Positions 21,080 through 31,353 of a DNA stretch of 64,000 nt are shown here, one piece after another (position 1 is the stretch's first letter; each line of letters begins with the position of its first letter). The notes under the pieces are model-generated. The model saw nothing but the letters and a program-made list of their open reading frames with translations, ran no database searches and was not told where the DNA came from. The position numbers and the translations under genes are program-made. This DNA comes from Theristus sp. LFF4_11 (lineage: Eukaryota; Nematoda; Chromadorea; Monhysterida; Xyalidae): contig JASANC010000729.1 in assembly GCA_030248135.1 (NCBI GenBank), positions 1 through 64,000 on the forward strand, written 5' to 3'.

Positions 21080-21960
21080 TGATTTTCGAAAAAAATTTTA
21101 GGGTGTACGGAAAATTTTGGGGGGGTTCTCCGCCAGACAAAATTTCATGGGGGGTGTGGGGGGGGGTGTCGACCAAATTTTCGAGGGGGGGGTCCGATGG
21201 GCATAGTTGTTCCAGAGCCGAGGGGTTGGGGGGGACCGATATAGATAGCTGGAGCAAATTTTCTGGATAGATAGATAGCTGGAAAATTTTGGGGGGGGGG
21301 GCCGCGGGGGGGGCATGTGATTTTGGGGGGGGCCGGTCAAAATTTTGAAATTTGATAGATAGATAGCTAAAACAATAAAAAGCTATAAAAACAGCAAAAT
21401 AATGCTAAAAATACACTAAAAAACAAGTATAAGCGCGTATTTTACCTAAAATTAGCGAAATTTTCAAGAATTACGAGCAAAAATGGTCAATTTTGCTCAA
21501 AAATTGACTCATTTTATGTCCTCGAAGACAAAAATTTTCAGATAGATAGCTGGCTGAGAAAATTTTTTGATAGATAATAGCTGAGCCGAAAAAACCTGTT
21601 TGATAGAGATAGATTCGAAAATTTTTTGGGGGGGGCCGGCCCCCCCCCAGGCCCCCCCCTAGAACAACTATGCCGATGGGGGGGGGGGGTGCCCGGTTTT
21701 AGGGGGGTGGCACGGCCCCCCCCCCCCCCCCCCACCCGCCGGTCTCGGGGGCCGTGGGGGGGGTGGGGGTTACCCCCCCCCCCCCACCCCCCCCCTCGCC
21801 CACGCCACGGTACTGGGTCGGACCAAAATTTTTTCTTGACGATGACATTGTCTGGGCAAAAAATGGCTAGTAGGGGTCGATTTGGTTGGGGGGGGGGGGT
21901 GGGTTCCCGAGCGAGACCGAAAATTCTAGGGGGGGGGGTCGGACCAAAATTTGTTGAATA
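21080..21960. repeat. G/C homopolymer-rich region
   Basis: Many runs of 7-20 G or C separated by short phrases such as TCGGACCAAAATTT, GTCGACCAAATTTT and GATAGATAGATAGCT. No coding content. Confidence 0.8.
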
Positions 21961-21988
21961 AAAGTGCTAGAAACCACAGCATCCAGTC

Positions 21989-22727
21989 TAGGGTTGTTAA
22001 AAAAAACAAAAATCGTCATTTTTGTTTTTTTTTTAAAAAAAAAATTTTTTTTTTAAAAAAAAAATTTCAAAAATCAAAGTTGTGCTAAATCAATCAGGGA
22101 GTCCGAAGAACCACATATGATATGCAAGCGCCTCCCGAATGACACCCGTATGGCGGAACTTTGCAGATTTTGTTTTGGTGACCTCAATTACCCCTTTTCC
22201 AAACCGTCACCATGCCTCTTCTTGTGTTTTGACCTCCAAAACGTCACTAATTCTCCCCAGCTAAGCTAATGCTGAAGTGAAGACAAACATACCGCCTTGA
22301 AATTCGATCAATTCTTCTGATGGTGTCGCGACGACACGACACGAAGCAGCAACCAGACAACGTAGCGCTTGCAAACGGTGCAACGAGCACAATCGGACGC
22401 TCTGCGAGGCTAATCGTCACCTTATCTGCATCGGAAATGGTAGGCTAAGCTTTGGGACGCTCAAAAACTTCATCGCAGATGTTGTCGAAGCCTAAAATCA
22501 GTCGGTAAAACGGCCCAAAATCGACTGCTAAAGGTTTTACGAGGTATAATCAAAAAAAATTTTTGTTGAACTTTCGAAAAATTGTGCCAAAATTGAGGTT
22601 TTCAGAGCATATTAGAGGAAAATTTTTCGAATTTTTTTTTTTAAAAAAAAAAATCGGCATTTTTGTTTTTTTTTTAATCACTTTTTTTTTTAAAAAAAAA
22701 AATTTTCATTTTTGTTTAACAACCCTA
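21989..22727. mobile_element. hAT-like MITE family C, copy 2, complete
   Basis: 739 bp with ends TAGGGTTGTTAAAAAAAAC and TTTGTTTAACAACCCTA. A perfect 8-bp duplication ATCCAGTC flanks it (21981-21988, 22728-22735). It carries no open frame of note. Confidence 0.92.
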
Positions 22728-24013
22728 ATCCAGTCAAGGCCTCTCTCTCTCTCTAGTCTCTAGTCATACATTTTGCTTTGATTTTCGTTCGGGTCGGGAC
22801 ATCTGAAAGCTGCACGAACGAGACACGCTGCACGGGTGAGACTTGATATTGAAGTACAGTATTGAAAACATTGACGTACAAAGTGGTAAATGTATAACAA
22901 AGTGGTACGTATACAAAAAAACATACAATATATATTGAGATACAAACATGCATATAATATAGATACCTACAAATGAGAGAAATATAGAGATATACAAGAG
23001 AAAATGTCTCCATCGAAAGTCAAAATCAAAGGGGGGGTGGTCAGACGGTCAGGATTTGGTAGGGGGGGGGGGTTTGGAAGGTCGAAATCTGGGAGGGGGG
23101 GTCTGCCCCCCCCCCCCAAATTCGAGAGGGGGGGGGGGTATTTTGACCAAAATTTGGGGGGGGGGTGTCGACTTGGTTGGGGGGGGGCAGCCCCCCACCC
23201 CCCCCCCATCTCGACCCCTGCATACCTCTTCTAGTGTTTTGACCCCCAAAACGTCACTAATTGTCCCCAGCCCAAGTGAAAATACACATACCGGCTTGAA
23301 ATTCGATCAATTCTGATGATGTGTCGCGACGGCAGGACACGAAACGGCAACCAGACAACGTAACGCTTGCAAACGGAGCAGCTCGGACGCTCAAATTTAG
23401 ATTGCGAGGCGAATCGTCACCTTATCTGCATCGGAAATGGTAAGCCAACCTTTGGGACGCTCAAAAACTTCATCGCAGATGTTGTTGAAGCCTGAAATCA
23501 GTCGGTAAAACGGTCCAAAATCGACCGCTAAAGGTTTTACGAGGTAATATCAAAGAAAATTTTTGTTGAACTTTCAAAAAATTGTGCCAAAATTGAGGTT
23601 TTCAGAGCACATTAGAGAAAATTTTTTCGAATTTAAAAAAAATTGGCATTTTTGTTTTTTTAAATCACTTAAAAAAACAAATTTTGATTTTTGTTTAACA
23701 ACCCTAGTCCAGATCCAGAAGTTGACCCCCTCAAATGAAAAATAGAAAACTACAGTCGAAATTAGCATCTAAGGCTTCAACAAAAGTAAATCTGTTATCA
23801 GTGTTATGTATTTTACAAATCCAGTTTCACGCAGCTTTTTCAGTTTTGCTACACATAATTTTGCGATATCATCCACCTTTAGTTTTGAAGTATCGAAATT
23901 TTGGAAAAAAATTAAGTAAAACCAGTTTTTATTTTTGCAAAAAATGGAAATAAGACTTTTTCGGAAAAAAGGTTTTATTTCTCATGCCAATCCTTGTTGG
24001 TTCATTGTTTCAG

Positions 24014-24123
24014 GTCGGTTTTTGAAAGAAGAACTCGCAAAAGAGCCACAAGGTACACGTAACCGGAACGTAAACTTCAACGATCGCGTCAATCTAATCG
24101 GTCAGTTCCAAATTGAAGTGTGA
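24014..24123 (+). CDS. Candidate terminal exon, unknown protein
   Basis: A good acceptor (TTCATTGTTTCAG) is followed in phase 1 by 36 codons with ordinary amino-acid content (RFLKEELAKEP, NFNDRVNLIGQF) and a TGA. No partner exon was found in the repeats upstream, so it may be an orphaned or chance frame. Confidence 0.3.
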
Positions 24124-24417
24124 GGTGTGACTTTGAACTGATTTTCTCTGAATTCTGCAAGGTCCTTAAAGGTTCACTTGAAACGTCACTTAAGATTGGT
24201 TGAAATATGCGTTTGACACAAGTTTTTCGACAACGCTGACAGAAACTTGTTGCACATTTGGGTTCTGTTAGAGAATCATGGTTCTGCGCAACTCTCGTCT
24301 CCCGTCAAAATTTTTTGTTCAAAGTTCTTATTACGTGGCAGTTAGTTTCGTCCCAGTGTTGGATTTGAGGGTTTCGAAAAAATTGAAATTTTTGACTTGA
24401 AATTTTGGAAGTTATAC

Positions 24418-24490
24418 GGCCAGGAGTTGAACTGTGCACCAACGCGCGCGCGCGTGGCCGCTCTATCCATTCGACTACGAGCGCGTTCCT
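24418..24490 (-). repeat. Degenerate tRNA-like sequence
   Basis: The reverse strand shows an A-box-like TAGTCGAATGGATAGAGCG and a B-box-like AGTTCAACTCC. The T-stem does not pair, so it is not a working tRNA; it may be an old SINE head. Confidence 0.3.
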
Positions 24491-24895
24491 TCATAGTAGG
24501 CTACACGAGAGCGCGCGTTTGTGCTGTGCATGTTGAACCTGAACCCTTGCAGCACCCTTCCCAACCTTATTTCTCTTGATAAAGGCTTGCGCTTAGCAAA
24601 ACTTACAGAGCAACAGAACTTTATATCTTTGAGTTATGTAGGTGTCTTGAGGCTTCCGATCTTCCGCTTTGCAAGCCTATATTATAGAAACCGATCGTTG
24701 TTGTGCCACAGCCACACCCCACACATCATACAAGCTGCAGCGAAATTTCAACTTTTTTTTGATACCGTCAAATCCAACATTCAGATGAAACTAACTGAAA
24801 CGTTCGAACAAAGATTTGCCTGTAGACGCGAATTTCGCGAAACCATGATTCTTTAACAGTACCCACAATTGAAATCGCCAATGGTGCAACTGTTA

Positions 24896-25051
24896 CAGTC
24901 GAACTCTAAATTAAAGAGAATCAGCGTCGGCGTTGGTGATCACGTGATGCATGCTTTCCATGCAGAAATTGCTGTGGGGGCGGAGTTTGGTTTGCACGCG
25001 CGCGTGACCACTAACCAATCAGCTGATTCCCTATAATTTAGAGTTCGACTG
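24896..25051. mobile_element. Hairpin MITE family A, copy 3
   Basis: 156 bp between TA dinucleotides (24894-24895, 25052-25053). The ends are CAGTCGAACTCTAAATT and complement. Confidence 0.85.
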
Positions 25052-25198
25052 TATTTAATTAAAAACGCTGATGACCAAATCAACGTCACATTGCGACAAT
25101 TCGACGCGACTGTCGCAAAAGTTGGCGCGGTTTATTCAACGGAACTTCGCCAACACCATGCTTGGGTTGGCTGGTGGCCACGCACGCGTAAAAACGAT

Positions 25199-25392
25199 GT
25201 TATACGTCAGTTTTTGCTTTGTGGGCTGCGGACTGACACCGCGAGGGCTGGACACTGTTTTTGCGGTTTTGCCCGGTAAGCGAAGGAAGACCGCGGCGAT
25301 TCCGGGCTCGTCAGTTCGACAAGTCGCCAGACCGTCCAGCCCTCGCGGTGTCAGTCCGCCCGCAGGCCACAAAGCGAAAACTGACTTATAAC
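25199..25392. mobile_element. Hairpin element with about 60-bp inverted ends
   Basis: GTTATACGTCAGTTTTTGC at the left and the complement of GTTATAAGTCAGTTTTCGC at the right. Both continue into GGACTGACACCGCGAGGGCT. I could not define a target duplication. Confidence 0.7.
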
Positions 25393-26280
25393 GTCGCCAA
25401 CACCAAGTCATCAACTGCTCCCCCGAGCAAAGTGGCAAACAGTTCTTTTGTGATATCTTTAAGGGAAACTCAGCCCCTTTTCCCGCTTACCTGACCCCTT
25501 CTTCCGAGTTTCATTTCATTCTCATCTAAAATTGTGTGTTCCAACGACTCGATTTATTTTTATTTTGCGGTTGAAATACTGTCAAAGGCCAAGATGCCTT
25601 GTGTTGATTTGCTTAACCTTCTGTGTGTCAGGTTTCTGAGCGAAATATTTTTTTTCGTGAATTTCGGTTGTGTAGAATTTAAAGCTCATCGGGCTGTAAG
25701 CGTGGCTGCGTGACATGCACATGCTTTCATGTAAATGCGAACTGGTAGTATTTGGCTGTTTTGTTGTAAGTGTCATAAATTTTTCATTGCACAACGTTCT
25801 CATGGGATGAGTAAGTTGTGCCATTGATCCCATAAACAAGTTTTTCGCCGGTTTCTTTAATTGCAACAAAGTGAGTGCCCCATGATTTTATGATTTATTT
25901 GCAGTATGCAAAATTTTGGCTGATGCTTTCAAGGGCTAATGTGATGAACAATGTATGATTCAATTAAAATGAATGAATAGTAAAACTCATTGCTTTTATA
26001 CAATAAAAATGAGAGCATTTTATTTGAAATATGTTTGATGTCTCGAGAAGACGACAAGAGGCATGAAAGTATTGTGTGTGCTGTGTGTTAGGTGGTCCAA
26101 ACTGAGACCGGATCCGGATGGTTGGTAACGGTTTTAATTGACCAGAAGATTTTAAAGTTCCATCAAATTGCTTGATGAGAAAAATACACCAAACGAATGG
26201 TGAGAGATCAAAGCTGTTCTTTATGTCCGCTAAAAGTGCTCTCAAGTGCCGACCTTTAACATTAACGTAGCGGTGGGTTT

Positions 26281-26430
26281 GCGTCGACTGCTTGCATACG
26301 CGGTCTCGAAGCAGATGAATAGTGAATCCATTTTTGCCCATGGACAAATGTGATAGCGTCGACTGCTTGCATACGCGGTCTCGAAGCAGATGAATAGTGA
26401 ATCCATTTTTGCCCATGGACAAATGTGATA
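26281..26430. repeat. 75-bp perfect tandem duplication
   Basis: GCGTCGACTGCTTGCATACG begins at 26281 and again at 26356. The copies end in CATGGACAAATGTGATA and look identical, so this is a recent duplication. Confidence 0.95.
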
Positions 26431-29400
26431 GTGGTAATATGGTGCAATAAATGCAGCAGCGGACACAAGACGCACGTGCTCATGCGCTCGGAATGGATGA
26501 CATGACGGCTGTGGCGATCTCTTTGGAGTGTTGTTGCTTGACTGCATTGGGCCTGGCATGATGCTTGTTCGCAGACACTTTTCGTAGCCAGCTGTCACAA
26601 AAGATATATCCACTGAAGCCGGTATGGGTGGCTGGTATGAAGATGCCACACCACTTTTGTCTTATTGCGCCTAAACCGCTAACGGGCATTGAACGGACGC
26701 GGTCGCATCTTGTTTCTCATGGTCTCTTAACTCTTGTTCTTCGCTTCGTGCATGTTTCATGACGTGCATCGTAGTGTGTACCAAAGTGCATCATATGCTT
26801 TTCATACAATCTCTCGTCTCGACTCATCGGTGCAAGTATGCCAGCTAACCAGCAGCAGCGACTTGTTTTCGTTCATGCGGCTGACGTACAGTCATGCTAT
26901 ACCAGTATGCCTGTTCTGGTACACGCCTCAGAGGACTGTAAATGTGGCCGCATAATGCATCGCGTCATTTCGGACACGACCCGACACGACGACGTCGTTC
27001 GGTGTTACGTCGCGCAAGCGTGTGTAGCTGTCATGCCGTGCGTGTCTTCTTCTCTTATCTTTTCCGGTTCCATTTGGTTTAAATCCGCCTGTCGTCTGTT
27101 TCATTTGCTTCGCGAATTTTCTCACACATGAGTGCAGAGTCTTGCCTGACGCGGGCGATAGTACTAGTTGGTTGTCGACTGGAAACGGCGTACCGAGTAG
27201 TGTGGCTTTTCATTTATTGGCTTTTCCCAATTGCTAACACTCTTTATTTGCTTTGGTGGATTGACTGTTTTACTTGTCGTGGTTGGTTTTTTCTTCAATT
27301 GTTCTGCTTCTGTCACGCTTCTTGTGCCACAACAACAACACTGACCCACTGTATATCCTATGGCATTGCGATGAATTAGTTCTTTCATCAGTGTTGAAAA
27401 CCGGATGGACGGAGCACCTTCGATATAAACGGGGGCATGGAGACCGATGGAAGCCAAGCAGCCAGTTTCGGTTGTCCCGCAGGTGTTGAGCAAACATTAT
27501 AAGATGTGCCCAGTTTTGTCATTCAGGGGTAGCCAAGAGCCGTTGTAGGCATGGTATCATAAAATTGCTTCATTCTAAAGTCACTACACTTTGGGTTTTG
27601 GAAGAAGACCGTTCGCAAGCCTCGGTTGCGCTGAATGAGTTAAACGCAAAGCAGCGCATGAGCTCAATGTTGGCTTCTAACATCGACACCACCTGGGAAG
27701 CCACATAGAAGCGCATTCTCTTCTGCTAAGTGCTCATATTTGCTGGCTTTCGTTTCATACCATGGAAGCAGACTGTTGCGAGGCTGCGACTCGGCAGGCA
27801 ATTTGCATACTAGGCCCGCAGTAACCAACATGCAAACAACACTGCGCTGTCCATCCAGCCGTGTTCATCATAAATATTGCCTTAGTTTTCAAAGCTGTCT
27901 CTCAATGCTGTATATCCATATCCATCCAATCCGCTGACTGGAGCGCCTTCCATGTTCGACGTGGCATACACGCACACGCACTCATATGCTGCTGCTGTTC
28001 CGTTGTTGTCTTGAAACCTGTCCGGTTCTCGCTTGGTTGCATTGCATCTCGTCTCTTGTCATCGAGTTGACTGCAAATTGGTGTTAGGCTAGCATCGCGC
28101 TATTGCGGTTCCTTACGCTCCACAGGCAATATGAGTTGGTTGGTGTTGGTCGTCTCGGATTATTTGTGTGTGTGTGTGTGCCGTGCGTGTGCGATGTATG
28201 TGTGCGTTTATAATGGGGCTTCGCACTGCGTAGAGGACACGTGTCATATTAGGTGCGTGACTGTTATGTCTCGGCCCAGTGCTGTTGTTTTCCCGCTATA
28301 ATACTACTGCTGCCGCTTCTTCGTCTTCTTCCGTTGGGATAACTGTCTGCCTCGCACCAGTAGTGGCTGGTCCTCAAGGAACATGAAAGCAACGTGAATG
28401 CTTGGCGCCCGGACCGTCACCCCGCGGCTTCCAATTATTATCACGCGCGCACGTGTGAGAGCGAACGCGTGTTTGTGCCAGTAACATTCGTCCATCCACG
28501 TAATCTTCCGTTTACGGTGCAAGAGGCGCCTTGGCCGGTCGTTCAACTGTCGGGTGGAGGGCCGGGGTTTCAGTGTCTTTTGAAGAGGCACCCGTCAACG
28601 GCACCAATACAAACGCTGAAATGCATAACACGCCCGTTCGGGCGCGCATGGCATGCCGACGTGTGCTAGTGAGGCTAGTTATCGCGCGCATCCTGCCACC
28701 AGCCGTGCGCAGCGCGCACTGTCGCGCACACACACACTCGCCAGTTCGCACACACTTGTAAACCACCACAGTAGTCTTGTGGAATGCGCGAAAACGTCAC
28801 ACAGACACAAGCATGAGACCACACGCTTCCATGGGTGCGCTAGCTGGCCGAAACACAGGCGTGTGCGCACTTGAACCGTGCCCACGGTTCCGCCCTTTTA
28901 GCTTTACGTCCGGCGCAGCGCACTTGTTATCGTTATTATTATTATTTATTTATGCCAAATTGCTTGTAAATGCACAGCTTTCGGCTTGAAGCGTGTTGAA
29001 CGCGGTGGCCGATCGTTTTGACCGGTTGCACATTCAGTTTTAATCGGTTTAATTATAGTCGAGGCGAAGGTGCCGATTTTATTTTTTGGAATAGTATTTT
29101 TTGCGTGCAGTTTCCGAAAACATAAGTTCAGTTTGCTAACGCGTCTCATCACACCTGAATACTTGTGTACTGGCGCATAAAGAAGACCGAAATTGGGTGT
29201 CTGTTGCTACTAGTTCGGTATTAACCGTCCAACCATTTTATATCAGACAATAGAGTTCTTGATTGTGTTATTCGTGTTTTCGCACCGTATTCACGCATAC
29301 CTATTGCTTACTCTCTGGACGCCAATGTAGAATGGTATGGTTCACAGCGCCTAAACCGGATGTGCATCCTTTGCATTGCATACATGGCTAAAACAGTATG

Positions 29401-31309
29401 GAGCGGTATAACAGCAATGAACAGATATGGAGAAAATGCGGGTGGGACAACGCAGCCCGCAAATAGAGCCCTCTGCCGCTGCAGCTCTAATTAGTGGTGG
29501 TATATGCATATGAAGCGTACGGTTCTACCGTTCGCTGGCATATGCGGTCGTTGGTTGCGACGAAAGACGACGACATGGCCATTGAAGCAGCTTATAGAAT
29601 GCATATGTGTGTATGGGTGTGTGTGTGCAATGGCAAACACTGTGGTGTTGTGCGCCAGCGGCGGCTCTGTCGATGAGACGCACTTGCACATCCGATATGC
29701 CGACGGCAAAGCTTGGCTCGCCTCGCTCCGTATCTCTATGCGCGTACCAACGAGGCCGGGCATGCTGCTTTGTGTCGTGTATCACACAGGCACCACCCGT
29801 TGCTCTCGCTGGCTGCTAATCCGCCGCCACCGCCACGCCACCGTCTCATATTCGGCTGTGTATCCATAGTGCACACACATACACACACACGACGCACACC
29901 ATACATGCGCCGGCCATGTAATACGCATGTAACAGGCGCCTCTCTTCAATATTCGTTCGCGCGCGCGCGCCAGCTAACTGAGATTGATGAGCTGCAACCA
30001 GGTGCTGCCGGCCATACCATGGCCGCACACGCGCCTCCCATTATCATCATCAGCAGCATTCTAGTTTGCTGCTGCTCGGGCGCATACCCCACGCGACCGG
30101 CCACTCACGCAGTCCGTGAGGCGGTGTCACATTGTGCCTATGTGTCTGTGTGTGTCGTGTGCTACAGGGAGATCTTGTGGCACTCGCACTCGGTCTCTCA
30201 GAGTAGCTTGGTGGCATCTATTACGCCGCGGCTCGGTGTCGTCTGTTTCGGGCCGGCTTATTAATGGCCCTCAAATGATACGGTCTGATTTTATAGTGTT
30301 AATTTTTTGCCCTGTTTTCTGTCGTGATGCCATTTTTGCTTCTGAATTCGTTTTTCATTGCTGTGTACTTTTGGTTTGCCATCACTATGTGCCTTTTGAC
30401 TTTAACCCTGTGTCCGGCGCTAACGATGTTGCACGGTGTTCGATGTCATTGTGTTATGGATGGAAAGTGCCTCGGTTAAGAGCAGTGCGATGTGCGAAAG
30501 TGCAAGTGGGTGAGAAAGAGCCTTTGATGTGTGTCAATGGATTAAATTACGCGTCAGTTGAAGCGCCATATGCGTTGTGTGTGTGTGTGTGTCGCGATGG
30601 TAGCCGAAGCAACCCAGTAAGTGCCTTTGGTGGAGCCAAAGAAAGCGCATAGCACACAGGCAGTCGACTGACTGCCAACTTGTTTCGGCGTGCGCTCGCT
30701 GTTGTCGCTCATCTGTCCGCCGGGCTAGCTGTTTAGTTGGTCGTTTTGCTGCCAATCGAGTCAGCAGACGGCTGTGTGGCTGGCGCTGCATCATGTCAGT
30801 CAGTCAGTGGTGCCTCTGAGATGTCGTCGTTCCTCGGGCAGCGCCACCAAGCACACGTGCATGAGCATCCGTGCGAGCTGTGTGGCGAACGTGCCTCGCG
30901 TCGCACCACCACTACCACGACCACACCAGCCAACACAACCACCCATCAGTCAGTAGTACACCATTTGGGGCACACACGTCAGAGAGCGTTGTGCGCCCGC
31001 CAGCAAAATGCGCTGCCGCGGCGCCCGGCGCTTACCGCCCATAAGTACACATGTATACTAGGGATGTCGCGCTTGATCTGCCAAAGTCGTGCGTGCACCT
31101 CTTGCAAGCGACTTGAAATTGCTGAACTATTCGGTTTTCGCCATGTGTTTCTTCAGTGTGTTGTCTTTCGTTGCATTTGTTGCGCTCTTTGCGTGTCTCT
31201 GTGTGCTCGTCACCACCAGTTTCATCGATGCAGTAGTTTTGTTTTAATCGTGATATTGAGGATGATTATTTATTGGCTTGCTTTGGTACACACAACAGAA
31301 TCATGAAGC

Positions 31310-31353
31310 TTTTTATATGTTACTTCCTCGCTTTTTATATGTTACTTCCTCGC
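31310..31353. repeat. 22-bp tandem duplication
   Basis: GCTTTTTATATGTTACTTCC plus TC occurs twice in direct succession. Confidence 0.9.

Larger units (their letters stand above)
18826..23220. mobile_element. 4,395-bp insertion bounded by CAGGGGTCGAG TIRs and an 8-bp target duplication
   Basis: It starts CAGGGGTCGAG and ends CTCGACCCCTG. CATACCTC occurs on both sides (18818-18825, 23221-23228), while the intact family C copy has the site once (CATGCCTC at about 22208-22215). Eight-bp duplication and CAGGG-type ends are typical of hAT elements. The inside is G/C homopolymers, A/T tracts, MITE B copy 2, family C copy 2 and telomere-like sequence. No transposase frame is visible. Confidence 0.85.
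18600..23706. mobile_element. hAT-like MITE family C (TAGGGTTG ends), copy 1, split by a 4.4-kb insertion
   Basis: Left part 18600-18825 and right part 23229-23706 join seamlessly (ACCATACCTC + TTCTAGTGTTTTG) when aligned to the intact 739-bp copy at 21989-22727. Its ends are TAGGGTTG and CAACCCTA. Its own flanking bases (CACCATAC and GTCCAGAT) do not match, so its target duplication has decayed or one flank is rearranged. Confidence 0.85.

Noticed and set aside
18739..23316. Many Gly- or Pro-rich frames in the G/C-run region
   Set aside because: They are translations of homopolymers in several frames at once, inside bounded transposon insertions.
29713..31306. Long + frames of 120-190 codons upstream of ctbp-1
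   Set aside because: Low-complexity Cys/His/Thr/Arg content, no splice context, no motif, and comparable frames in other phases. Treated as chance in GC-richer DNA.
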